Assembly (NCBI GenBank): GCA_963576725.1
Contig: OY755240.1
Span: forward strand, 97,126,316 to 97,190,315
Reading direction: 5' to 3'
Length of the DNA stretch: 64,000 bases
Source: Azorinus chamasolen
Lineage: Eukaryota; Mollusca; Bivalvia; Cardiida; Solecurtidae
Of the stretch, positions 21,501-29,100 are shown in pieces (the stretch's first letter is position 1; each line of letters opens with the position of its first letter). The notes under the pieces are model-generated. The model was not told the origin of the DNA. It did no database searches and was given only the letters and a program-made list of their open reading frames with translations. Made by a program: the position numbers and the translations under genes.

Positions 21501-22886
21501 AGTATTAGTGCATTTCAACACTTACCCCAAAACTTTAACCTTCCTATTTTAGCCCAAAAATCTAAGTCTAAAACAGGTGAAATTTAGACTAAAATTCAAT
21601 TTTACTACATCAATGATCAACACACTGGGAACCTCCATTTCAAGTATCAGCTTCCTAGGGCAAATATTTCATGTAGTATTAGTGCATTTCAACACTTACC
21701 CCAAAACTTACCCAAAAGCCAATGCCAACGCAGACGTGATTCCATAAGCCCCCCTATTCTTCGAATAGACAAGCTAACAGGAGGAAAAGTGCAGCATGGA
21801 GCTGGACTCGAAACTAGAACCCTTTGCTTACAGGGCGAGTGCTCTATCAACTGAGCTACCCAGGCTGCTATAAGAGCTCCACACACCAGAACCACACTAC
21901 AATTCTAACAAGTAGTCACAATATAGGTTGCTCTACCAACTGAGCTACCCGGGCTGCTACACGAGTTCCACAAACCAGAACCACTACCACTTTCTGATGT
22001 AACGTGCACCATCGGCAATCCCTGGCGGTCACCCATCCAGCCAGGAGCCACACACAGACTGTTGCTTAACTTTGCAATATTTCCAAGCACTTAAATAATG
22101 TCGCCAAAGAGCTAGCTCCCTGGCAAGGAGAGTTTATAGCATTTATATACTTAACAGCCTCGCTGTTACATTACTTTCCCCTCTGAGAAATCTCGACCCG
22201 ATATTTGGCCTGGGAAATAACCGTGGGTAAGGCAATTCCAGTCCTGCAATTGTCTTCATCACACCGCTGCCATCAATTGTAACGTGCACCATCGGCAATC
22301 CCTGGTGGTCACCCATCCAGCCAGGAGCCGCACAGACTGTTGCTTAACTTTGCAACATTTCAAAGTACTTAAACCACATCGCCAAAGACCTAGCTCCCTT
22401 GCAAGGAGAGTTTATAGCGCTTATCCCAGTCCTTCCCGGAAATTTCAGAGACGCTTTTCCGTGACCCCCACCCGCACATACTCTCCACCCAGGGGTTAAA
22501 ATGGGTACCTGTGAGGGTCACTCGCCGGTACTGCGGCTGCATGATTGCGCCATATGTTAGCAGTGCTCAATATTGTAGGCCAATGACTCAATGACCAGGG
22601 GAGTAAATGTACAGTCGGCTGAGCGGTCATTCGGACTGAAAGTAGACTATAACTAGGTACTTTACTTTACTTATAAACTTAACAGCCTCGCTGTTACACG
22701 AACAAGTGGTTACAACATCGGATTTTGGATAAATGAAACGATTTTAGTTTTTAAATACGCACATTTATCTGTTGCTCTGAGTAAATAAGTAACACTGGTT
22801 ATATGCCGATTCCACGGATTTCCTACCTGAGTATCTGGCACCGACTGTGTCTTTCTTAGCGGCAATTTTTGATTGTTATTACCCAT
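552..22886 (-). CDS. RSKR: RSKR/SGK494-like AGC-family protein kinase, 13 coding exons, 3' end outside window
   Basis: Exons (minus strand, 5' to 3'): 22886-22827, 20873-20667, 19354-19271, 18370-18302, 16738-16666, 15661-15554, 13919-13879, 12496-12469, 9075-8986, 6234-6146, 4570-4460, 1181-1080, 653-552. All introns are GT-AG and the phases join to 388 codons without a stop. The start is the first ATG, reading [10 protein letters not shown], so Gly2 could be N-myristoylated. Kinase landmarks: glycine loop AKGAYGNV (about 95-102), ATP lysine in YYAMK (K117), helix-C glutamate in QCKDEAAI (E136), catalytic YRDMKMEN (D212; YRD instead of HRD), TDFG (D230), activation segment [14 protein letters not shown] (243-256), and ADWWSMG. 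A linker with LPDFPVK precedes the kinase domain, resembling LPEFPI in human RSKR as I recall it. The reading continues through PPDFFPM to an intron donor at 551, so the last exon lies left of base 1. The substrate is unknown. Exon joins were read by eye. Confidence 0.88.
1335..1546. mobile_element. Palindromic element E with TTAA ends
   Basis: It starts TTAACCTTTAGCC and ends GGCTAAAGGTTAA, an inverted terminal repeat with the TTAA target at both ends. The core pairs AAACAGTTTGGATCC with its complement around a GAGTAATTC-like centre. A second right half lies at 49675-49789. Bases 1547-1870 hold nothing I recognise. Confidence 0.65.
1871..4094 (+). pseudogene. 5'-truncated, frameshifted non-LTR retrotransposon (LINE) reverse transcriptase
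   Basis: The reading frame is open from about 1870 to a break at 2497, then continues in another frame to 3594. Reverse-transcriptase landmarks in order: [31 protein letters not shown] (broken just after), [20 protein letters not shown] with the catalytic YADD intact, and a C-terminal [10 protein letters not shown] motif. No endonuclease domain is present, so the copy is 5'-truncated. The 3' end is AATAAA followed by a (TCTA)n tail at 4069-4090, typical of target-primed insertion. By motifs it is of the Jockey/CR1 type; the exact clade is not resolved. It sits in the intron between exons 11 and 12 of the RSKR-like gene, antisense to it. Confidence 0.85.
4095..4440. mobile_element. Two partial palindromic elements of family A
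   Basis: A core (AAACAGAGTAGACCC ... TCTGCTCTGTTTGC) lies at about 4138-4180, right next to the LINE tail. A second half-core (GCAAACAGAGCAGACCC) lies near 4408-4425. The second ends only about 20 bases past the donor side of exon 11 (4460). Confidence 0.6.
4571..4765. repeat. 34-bp minisatellite abutting the 3' splice site of RSKR-like exon 11
   Basis: About 5.5 copies of a 34-bp unit (plus strand CTGTAATACATGTATACACT followed by AAGATAAGACAAGT). The first unit is the splice acceptor itself: it reads CTGAAATACATG..., the complement of ...CATGTATTTCAG, and exon 11 starts at 4570. Later units read ...TGTATTACAG or ...TATTACAA on the minus strand, so several keep an AG at the same place. Confidence 0.85.
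4860..5900. repeat. 161-bp satellite, about 6.5 units
   Basis: GATCTGTAACTCATTA recurs near 4950, 5110, 5271, 5433, 5655 and 5815, spacing about 160-162, with one 60-bp internal duplication giving 222. Each unit contains AAAAAAACTCNGGAAAACC and TTTCCGTGAAAA. Intronic, non-coding. Confidence 0.85.
6500..6745. mobile_element. Element E hairpin and a truncated element A
   Basis: 6505-6570 forms a hairpin (TTTGAATCCAGATGAGATGCC / GGCATCTCATCAGATTTCAAA). 6682-6742 is the left part of a family A element (AATCCTTTCCTCC, then GAGTAGACCCAGATCAGACAG), cut off where the larger element at 6743 begins. Confidence 0.55.
6743..7852. mobile_element. Element with AAGAGGGCC end and minisatellite interior
   Basis: The left end reads AACAAGAGGGCCAAGATGGC then TCGCTCACCTGA; the right end reads GCTCAGGTGAGCTAAAAACC, so GCTCACCTGA is terminally inverted. 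The interior is a tandem array of about 145 bp (GACCTAGTGACCTAG near 7204, 7350, 7494, 7640, plus two more degenerate units). A GACGACGCACGACGGAC segment precedes the right end. The same ends with a different interior occur at 32341-33235. No open frame of note; the replication mechanism is unknown. Confidence 0.7.
7870..8160. mobile_element. Palindromic element A
   Basis: Core AAACAGAGTAGACCC ... GGTTTCTGTAGGAACC ... GGGTCTGCTCTGTTT at about 7908-7972, with A/T-rich arms and an eroded left end (TATCCCTTTACC). Confidence 0.6.
8370..8870. repeat. About 168-bp tandem repeat, three units
   Basis: TTCAAAGGGGCATAA recurs at about 8383, 8553 and 8721. Units also share GCTACATGCAAG and GAGTTGCGCTTACAAG. 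This probably is the interior of a satellite-bearing element whose ends I cannot define. It lies about 120 bp from the 3' edge of kinase exon 9 (8986-9075). Confidence 0.75.
9247..10036. mobile_element. Chain of three palindromic A elements
   Basis: Copies at about 9247-9490, 9578-9809 and 9806-10036. The first has a perfect GGCTCCTATAGGAGCC centre. The last is complete (231 bp, TTAACCCTTTCCCTG ... GAGGGAAAGGGTTAA). Its left TTAA is also the right end of the preceding, more degenerate copy. A weaker copy lies at 9100-9245. Confidence 0.8.
10037..10608. repeat. Tandem amplification of the right half of an A element
   Basis: Five units of about 117-122 bp, each running AGGAGCTGTCTGATCTGGG, then TCTACTCTGTTTGCAGATG, GTGAAAAGGCGTTTATA, GGGAAAGGGTTAAAAGGC and GTAAAGGGTTAACCTTTTCC. 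Each unit is a half-palindrome plus its terminal repeat, so the array repeats TTAA sites. Confidence 0.85.
10700..12265. mobile_element. Element with TATACGCCCGAA inverted ends and a dimeric satellite interior
   Basis: Left end GGGGCAATATACGCCCGAAGG, right end CCGTTCGGGCGTATAAAA, inverted with respect to each other. From about 11275 the interior is a tandem array: CTATTTGTGACCTTGACC starts near 11324, 11398, 11564, 11711, 11881 and 12028, spacing alternating about 147 and 170, i.e. a roughly 317-bp dimer. It ends in (GGAC)n at 12173-12190. An open frame across 12020-12334 on the minus strand is repeat translation. Confidence 0.75.
12544..12747. mobile_element. Palindromic element D (TA target)
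   Basis: Starts CAGTATAACCTCTC, ends AGATGTTTTACTG, flanked by TA on both sides. The core is a perfect inverted repeat from GGCAGGTGGC through AGAAAGCTCC to a TCTAGGAGC centre. Ends and the TA target resemble Tc1/mariner/pogo-type MITEs. Confidence 0.8.
12877..13155. mobile_element. Element F, joined to A-like core
   Basis: Starts TTACCCTTTTGACGC and contains AAGGAAATGAGATAAATAAA, then AAATTTCAAAGGAATAAAGC. These are the inverted counterparts of the element at 39322-39560, so the two are one family in opposite orientation. The right part carries an A-like core (AAACAGAGTAAACCC near 13018) and ends GGTAAAGGGTTAA. Confidence 0.6.
13250..13475 (-). repeat. Possible degenerate tRNA-related SINE
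   Basis: On the minus strand, GAGTGATTGAGTGGTTAATG ... GGGTTTGGTCCTC resembles eroded A and B boxes of a tRNA-derived SINE. Only one copy, without clear ends. Confidence 0.35.
13596..13831 (-). mobile_element. Palindromic element C, complete
   Basis: Flanked by TTAA (13596-13599 and 13828-13831), ends CCCTTCGCTTGC / GCAAACGAAGGG. The core pairs AAATAGTGAAGACCCAGATG with its complement around CAGCTCCTGCAGGAGCTG. Inverted copies lie at 56817-57066 and 58611-58860. Exon 7 of the kinase gene starts 48 bp to the right (13879). Confidence 0.85.
13990..14377. mobile_element. Degenerate D element followed by a complete B element
   Basis: 13990-14140 is an eroded D copy (ACAGGTGGTAGCTTAATG ... CATTAAGCACCACCTGC). 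14149-14377 is B, 229 bp with TTAA ends (AACCCATTCCTCC ... GGAGGAAATGGTTAA). B's central palindrome runs about 14256-14321: ACCATTGTGATAAATAGAGC, then CATTTGCTCCTATAGGAGC and the complement, essentially perfect over 66 bp. Confidence 0.85.
14560..15065. repeat. Diverged tandem repeat, about 110-122-bp unit
   Basis: TTAAGATGCACC or its variant recurs near 14750, 14871 and 14981. Units share AATCTGATGTTCCTA-like and AAGTGAGGTCAAG-like words. Low identity suggests age. Confidence 0.6.
15390..15500. mobile_element. Element G hairpin
   Basis: CTGATTGGAGAGATTTTCAG ... AAAATCTAACCAATCAGATG folds back on itself, flanked by GAACTCAGACTCAAGCAAAA-type arms. Other copies: 18475-18550, 33541-33690, 35520-35695, 38480-38605 and a trace at 61410-61455. 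Confidence 0.6.
15732..16460. mobile_element. Chain of one B and two A elements
   Basis: 15732-15908 is B with an internal deletion that removed half its palindrome. 15905-16149 is a complete A copy; TTAA 15905-15908 is the right end of B and the left end of A. 16165-16460 contains another interrupted A copy with core ACAAATGGAGCAGACCC. Confidence 0.75.
16739..17190. repeat. 24-25-bp minisatellite abutting the acceptor of RSKR-like exon 5
   Basis: About 18 units of the form CAAAGAATGTCTAAACTATCATATG or CAAAGAATGTCAAGGCTAT. The array begins within about 20 bases of the exon 5 acceptor at 16739-16740; TGCAAAGTAGAACACACAGA there is itself a degenerate unit. Intronic. A (TG)nG(n) run at 16561-16589 lies on the other side of the exon. 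Confidence 0.8.
17191..17697. other. Intron stretch without recognised features
   Basis: A/T-rich, with a short ACNCC-rich patch near 17500-17550 (CGACAATAACGCCAACCCC). The small open frames here show no family I recognise. Confidence 0.4.
17698..18238. mobile_element. Palindromic A elements
   Basis: 17698-17919 (ATAACCCTTTACTCC ... GGAGTAAAGGGTTAA) and 18012-18238 (TTAACCTATTCCCTG ... CAAGGAAAGGGCTA). A further core half lies at 17924-18010. The last copy ends about 65 bp before exon 4 (18302-18370). Confidence 0.75.
18475..18550. mobile_element. Element G hairpin, nearly perfect
   Basis: GTTCTCAAGCTTTTGATTGG ... CAGATTTGAGCC, then the complement ending AACTTGAGAAC: about 68 bp of near-perfect palindrome with only a few central unpaired bases. 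Bases 18551-19006 hold nothing recognised. Confidence 0.75.
19007..19255. mobile_element. Palindromic A element next to kinase exon 3
   Basis: CCTTTCCCTCATGAATATTT ... TATATGAAAGAAAGG, with core CAGACGGTTCCTACAGGAGCC at about 19173-19193. It ends about 15 bp from the donor edge of exon 3 (19271). Confidence 0.7.
19390..19945. mobile_element. Composite A element with internal 48-bp triplication
   Basis: 19505-19640 holds three tandem units of about 48-50 bp (ACCATAACCCTTTCCATATC, then TACACCATCCCATGGGTAAA). From 19645 a family A left arm runs to AGCAAACAG (728), is interrupted by a retroposed fragment (19729-19834), and resumes AACAGTGCAGACCC, a CGCTCCTACAGGAGCTG centre, and a right arm to about 19940. 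Confidence 0.7.
19729..19834 (-). mobile_element. 5'-truncated retroposon 3' end nested in an A element
   Basis: Read on the minus strand the insert ends GTTAAATAAAGTCTTTCATT followed by (CATT)n, i.e. AATAAA plus a simple-repeat tail. It splits the A-family core AGCAAACAG|AGCAGACCC, and the six bases AAACAG occur on both sides (723-728 and 835-840), a target-site duplication. Confidence 0.75.
20095..20580 (-). mobile_element. Element with CCCCCTGACNATNGTCA end (copy 1)
   Basis: Minus-oriented copy of the element at 28380-28900. Shared words: ACAGCGATGCCCCCGTGG-like end, GACCTTGACCTTGGGGCAGC, GAAAAAACTGT, GTGACACACGG-like and the terminal CCCCCCTGACTATCGTCA. Two internal units of about 165-190 bp repeat 'GACCTTGACC ... 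GGGTGC ... GGTG'. The small open frames over it are repeat translation. Confidence 0.7.
21010..21180 (+). repeat. tRNA-Thr-related SINE, diverged
   Basis: GGCTTCATAACTCAGTCGG ... GTAGAGTGTTGGAATGGTAAG matches the tRNA-like units at 58072 and 58330, and the preceding GGTGAAACAGTTGATAGG matches their upstream flank. Here the B-box part is eroded. Confidence 0.65.
21335..21885 (-). repeat. Two tRNA-Thr(TGT)-like SINE copies
   Basis: Minus strand at about 21500-21415 and 21875-21775: GTAGCTCAGTNGGTAGAGCA (A box) and a B box GGTTCTAGTTTCGAGTCC or GGGTTTGAGTCC, followed by GCACTTTTCCTC. A TGTAAG loop gives a Thr-like anticodon. Both have the same flank (TAGTATTAGTGCATTTCAAC at 21499 and 21676), so the segment was duplicated. 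A third partial A box lies at 21930-21955. Confidence 0.7.
22001..22430. repeat. Duplicated repeat unit (GTAACGTGCACCATCGGC)
   Basis: GTAACGTGCACCATCGGCAA starts near 22001 and again at 22279, followed in both by CACCCATCCAGCCAGGAGCC, TTGCTTAACTTTGCAA, CACTTAAA / TACTTAAA and GCTAGCTCCCTGGCAAGG-like words. A third copy at 39240-39605 carries an insertion. In these two copies the CTTAAA site is empty. Bases 22431-22826 are unremarkable except for CTTAACAGCCTCGCTGTTAC, present at 22150 and 22678. Confidence 0.75.
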
Positions 22887-23147
22887 GTTGTGATCAATGA
22901 TCTACTTTCTTGATATCTGCAATTCATCTTACGGGCGCTTCTTTGCAGAAATACAAAGAATTACAGAAATTCCCTTTCATGATCAATTTGATTTCCTATT
23001 TTGATGTTTAGGTGTTCATAAAATACAGTTTATTGTAAAGCCTGCTTTGATTGTGATTATTACGAAATACCAAATTGTATGAAAATCACGATCAAGCAAA
23101 TGCAATATGTACATTTCCAAGCGCTTACGTGACGGATAAAGAGAAAA
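22887..23147. promoter_or_regulatory. Shared head-to-head promoter region of the RSKR-like gene and PPIL2
   Basis: Only 261 bases separate the two divergent start codons, so both 5' UTRs and core promoters must lie here or in undetected upstream exons. The stretch is free of the palindromic elements that crowd both sides. It contains TTACGTGAC (23125-23133), a CRE/E-box-like palindromic site just upstream of the PPIL2 ATG. I see no clear TATA box and no strong GC island. A bidirectional promoter is inferred from geometry; transcription starts cannot be seen. Confidence 0.6.
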
Positions 23148-26100
23148 ATGGGAAAGAAACAGCATCAAAAAGACAAACTGTAAGTAAATACGCGATGTTG
23201 GTTCAGTTTTGTCATGTATTCAAATACATTTTAATATCAATCCGATATTGCATCCGGCGGCATAAACTCAACAGGGCCTTTAACAACTGTTCACTGACTA
23301 GAAACAGTTTCAATGGGAACTGGTCATCTCGTTACCTTACCATTTCGTAACCGGACAAATCTGGCCACTTCGTAACCAGTTTCCTGGTCATTTCGTTACC
23401 GGTCGAGTCATCTCGTAACTAAGTGGTGAAAGAAGTGCTAAATGATTCCTTTGTGTCGTCCATAACTGTTCAAATTAGCAAAATGTAATGTCTTATAACT
23501 GTCAGCAAGAAAATTAACCCTATAAAGTTTGATTACAAATTGCATGGCCAAATCCTAAAATCAGTGAGTGACGCAAAATACCTTGGATGCTTAATTACTT
23601 CAGATCTGAACTGGTCCAAACATATCGGTAACATATGCGGTAAAGCCAACAGAACTCTCGGCTTCTTACGCAGAAACCTAAATATTGGATCGACAACAGT
23701 AAAACAAAATGCATACAATTCCCTTGTTAGACTGATAGTCGAATATGCGTCTACAGTATGGGACCCATATATACAGAAGGACATACATACCCTTGAAATG
23801 GTCCAACTGAGAGGAGCCAGATACGTTTGTAACAAACATGGAAACAGATCGAGTGTGGAAGACATACTAAACACTCTAAACTGGAAAACACTACAGTGCA
23901 GGAGGAAAGAGGCAAGACTGAATGTTTTTTAAAATACAACATCAAAGTGTAGCTATCTGTACAGAAAACAGACTAATCCCACCGAAAAGATTCACCAGAA
24001 AAAAAACCCAGTTGCTGGAATTCACAGACGATATAATTACCAGTATCTTGAGTTCGGTTAACAAACAGATGTCTTGATGACGGATTTCTCCAAAGCCTTT
24101 GACAAGGTCCATTACAGTCTTCTCCTTCATAAACTTCACCGCTATCAGGGGTGACGAATTACATGTACTTGTCCGTTTTTGTCAAAAGCTGTTTTCTACT
24201 TGTCCGTATGATGACCTATAAAATTTCACTTGTCCGTTATGGCTTCGGGATAACACGGACAATACGGGCGATTGTTTTTGCCACCCCTGACTATGATATA
24301 AGAGGCAAGACACATCGCTGGATCCAAGCCTTCCTTAGTTGCAGGACACAGAAGGTAGTCTTAGAAGGTGCCTCATCTGGGTCAGTCAACGTCGTATCAC
24401 AACTTCACAAGGATCTGTTTTTGGCTCATCCCTGTTTGTTTTCTACATCAACGATATATTCCTAAAGGCATGAACTCTATTGTCTGTCTTTTTGCGGATG
24501 ATATTATTGTCTGTTTATCCATCACTGGTGACACAGACTGTATCAGCCTACAGGAAGACCTCAACAAGCTAGCTGCCTGGGACGACAAGTGGAAATGGAT
24601 TTTCATCCACTCAAATGCCAAGTAATCACAATATCTAGAAAACAAAAAACTATCAACTACAGCTACAAACTTCAATTACTTCATGGTTATATTCTTGAAC
24701 ACATTAAATCAGCAAAATATGTTGGATGCACCATCAATGAGAAACTAGATTAAGGAGAACACATTAGCAACATCTGTAGTAAAGCCAACAGAAATTTGAA
24801 CTTCGTTCGTCGCAACCTCAACATCGTCTCAACATCCATCAAACAGGTAGCCTTCAAATCACTTGTCCGGCCTACAGTAGATTATGCCAGCACTGTCTGG
24901 GATCCTTACAAGAAAGGAGATATTAACAGATTAGAAAAGGTCCATTGCAGGGGAGCAAGATATAGCGTGAAAAACGGGTACATGTACCACAAGAGATACA
25001 GTGTTAACAACATGCTGTCAGATCTCCGGTAGAAATCACCTCAGGACAGGCAAAAAGTAGCCTGCTTAACCATGTTCTACCAAATTGTAAATAGCCACGT
25101 CGTCATTACTACTGATCACCGGTTCAAACACAACACAGTGATGCCTGATGTGGCAAATAACATCACATACTTCCATCTACCCTACTGCAGGACACTACCG
25201 CCATCAATCATTCTTTCCACGAACCATTGGAGATTGGAACAGCCTCCCTGTAGACCTCGTAAGCTGACACCTTCAGAAGTCAACTGCAAATGGCAAAACA
25301 CTTTATCAAACTTCCTTCTTCAATTTTATCTTGCACTGTACATATTCTTAGTTTTATCTCATTTTTCCTTCTCATGCACACCTTGGCAACAATCTTCAGT
25401 CAGTTCAAGCTGCAAGTATTTGGAAGAAGAAGAAGAAGAAGGACATTCTGATTCACCACTGTCCTAGGCTCATAATTCATTTGTCATGGCATCTTTGTAT
25501 GTGTAAAAAACCCTGCTCACAACGTTCACCACTATCCTAGGCTCATAGTTCATTTGTAATGGCATCTTTGTATTATAAAAAAAACCTGCTCAGAGCATTC
25601 ACTACTGTCCTAGGCTCGTAATTCATTTGTCATGGCATCTTTGTATGTGTAAAAAACCCTGCTCACAACGTTCACCACTATCCTAGGCTCATAATTCTTT
25701 TGTCATGGCATCTTTGTATCATATGTGTAAAAAACCCTGTTTACAGCATTCACCACTGTCCTAGACTCATAATTCATTTGTCATGACATCTTTGTATGTG
25801 TAAAAAAAAAATGCTCACAGCATTCACCACTGTCCTAGGCTCGTAATTCATTTGTCATGACATCTTTGTGATGACACACATTTGCCTACAATAGAAATAA
25901 TTACTTAATGTTTAACTCTTTGCACTGAATTTAACTGAATTCATGATTTGTGGAAATAAAACTTACCTTCATTCATGACAATTTTTGCACATACATGAAA
26001 AGAGTTAAGTTAATGGTAACACTCTGGATTACTTTGATTCTGTATTTGGCAGCCACATGCTTTGTCATTCTTATTTTATTTTGAATATGTTTTGATACAA

Positions 26101-29100
26101 ATGTGTTTCTGATGTTGTTTATATTTTTCTTTAGATACCTGACCACTACAGAGTGGAAGAATGAGTTCGGCGGTTATAAAGAGAAGAAGAAAAATAAGGA
26201 TTTTCGCAGACTTCCTTTTTTCTGCTGCACGTAAGTGAACTTACAGATTTAACAATTTCCTACATAAATATTTATGTAACATCATAATGCAACACTTCAT
26301 AAATATTCATGAAGTTATAATTTAACCCATTCCCTCATAGGCTATGTTTAGATACAGTCTCTTCGACTAAATCTACCGAAAAGGAGCATTAACTAGAGAA
26401 AAAGAAAATTTAAGAATTTTGTATTTTGAAACCATTGTGATGAATAGAGCATTTGCTCCTATAGGAGCAAATGCTCTATTTATCACAATGGTTTCACAAA
26501 GTGTCTTTTACAGGTCGTCAAAAGTCATCAATATGAGGGAAAGGGTTAACACTTTTTACAGAGCTGACCTCATCAGAAGGCTCCTACAGGAGCAATATGA
26601 TCTGGGTCTTCTTTGTTTGCAAACACATTAAACATTTGAAAGTGTATCTATGACATAAAGGGTTAAGTTGCACTTGCCAAAATGGTGAATTTTTCATTGA
26701 AATGGCAATGCCATTCGTACAAATATTCATTTATTTATTTGTGAATATGTCATGCAAGTTGTCATCTCTTGTTTTTGTAAGAAGTAATTTCACTTTGACT
26801 TCACTGAATTATTTAATCTTAATGTATTTTTGTTTCAGTATTTCTATGCAGCCCTTTGAAAATCCGCTCTGCACACCTGAAGGTGTTATATTTGACTTGA
26901 TGTAAGTAAATGTGTAAAACTAGTAGCTTTCTTATACTGTGTAATATGTAAGCAAAATTTTCTTGTTTAAATAAAAATAAATGGAAAGTAGGAAGTTGTT
27001 TCTTTAAGGGGAAGTCCCTACATTTGACGTGTTTCAAAAACACCTAAAATATACAAAACTCATTTGTTTATAAGCTGAAAAGTAGTATATTGCAAGAAAA
27101 CCCATCCAATTACTGTTTATAATGACAAAACATCCATGTGTTTGATATCGTCGATCCTGATTTTACTCCCCGATGTTTCAGTTTTATTCGGGTTGGGTTT
27201 TAGTTTCGTAACTGTTCGCCCTATTCGCGTTTCTCCGACCACTTCCGAGAAAAGCTATTACATAAACAATGGAGGGATCGGGTGATCATCGGCAAAACGC
27301 AGAAGAATTTAACGGAAAAAGACAATAATATTGTGTTGTAGAACAAAAATTGTAAGTATTGATGAAATCGGTTTATTTTTATCACAGGGTCATTTTTCGA
27401 TATACGAACAAATTGGCAACCTTCATGATAATGATTGAGCATAACAAATACCAAGTTTTATGATATTATAGAAAATATGCATTTTATGTAGGGACTTCCT
27501 CTTTAACTACTCTCTTTTGAAAAACAATATTGCTTAGAGGTTGTGTACAACAGGTTTCATGGTTATATATCTTTCTTCCGATTTAAACAGTTACAATTGA
27601 ATCAGTCTTTCGCTAATGTATAAATGTATGCAGTGTTAGTGCATTTTGTGATGAGTTAACCCTTTCCCTCATGTAAACGTGTTTTCATGTATTTTGCAAA
27701 CAGAGTCGACCCAGATCAGACGGCTCCTAGAGGAGCCGTCTGATCAGAGTCTGCTCTGTTTGCTCATAGAATTTGATAGATCTGTTTTCTTTCTAAAATG
27801 ACTACAATGGTCCACCTTCCATATTTCATTATAATTATTTTTCCATGAATATTCAGTAGGTATTGAAATTTGGACTAAATATAGAACAGGGAAAGAGTTA
27901 ACCTTTTACTCCATGAATGTACATGTAAGAAATAATAACATGAAACATTTTAATTAGATTACTTGTTATAATAGCACATGGTCACATAATGTTTTGGCCA
28001 TGACAGATACTGTAGAGTCATATCTGAATATAACCAAACAGAGCAGATCCTGCCTGATCAGACAGCTCCTATAGGAGCCGTCTTATCTGGGTCTACTCTG
28101 TTTGTAAAGGTGTAGAAAGGTGTATTTATAAAGTACATGTAAAGGGTTAATAACAAATGGCTCAAACACCATATGCCATGAGGAAAGCTGCCTTCTGTGT
28201 AATAGACCCTGATCAAACTGATCCATTACAACCAGTTTGGTCTTGATCTATTTTTCTATGGTTGCTTGGTTATATATTTAAGGTAATTTTGTTGTCAAAT
28301 GTAAAAACTGAAATAGACAACATTTTCTACCCAATAAATTTAGCTCAACAGGCTAAGATTAACCTTTCAACACTGATTTTTATCCCCCCTTGACGATAGT
28401 CAGGGGGCATTATGTTTTGCACATGTCCGTCTGTTTGTTTATCCCTCTGTTCGTCTGTCACACTTTCAGGTGCAGTTGGTTGTCACAGTTTTTCAAGTGT
28501 TATAAGTCAGTAATTTCTACACTCATACACATGAAACTTCACATACACATCAATTACCATCTGTGCTATCATTTGGCACCCCACCAATGCTGCCCGCAAG
28601 CCCAAGGTCGAGGTCAAATGATTTGGGAATTTTACGTGCAGTTGGTTGTCATGTTTATGTGCATTTTTTTGTCACAGTTTTTTCATTGTCTTATATCTCC
28701 CTAACTACTGTAGCTATTGCCATGGAATTGCATATATACATTAAACATCATCCATACTTTCATTGCACACCCAGCCCATGCTGCCCACAAGCCCAAGGTG
28801 AATGTCAAATTACTTGGAAATTTTATGTGCAGCTAGGCAAGCTCCTACATGGGGGCATCACTGTGTCTTACAGACACAATTTTCTAGTTTTCAAAATTCA
28901 AACATGTCAGGCTTACAATGAATGTTCAGGGATTTCTTTAAAGAAAAGTGTACCATGACAAATAGTGCAGACCCTGATGAAAGGGCTCTTCTAGTAGTCT
29001 ACACTGTATGCAAAGGACATTTGTGACTCGTTTTCCACTTTAAAAGTGTTAATTTTATGCAACTTTGTATTTTCAGTCTTTTTCTTTTTGTTTCACCAGG

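Noticed and set aside
23533..23874. 113-aa minus-strand open frame
   Set aside because: It is the complementary shadow of the LINE reverse-transcriptase fragment on the plus strand.
28390..28958. Two overlapping plus-strand open frames (104 and 131 aa)
   Set aside because: Both lie within one repeated element also found inverted at 20095-20580; frames follow the internal repeat.
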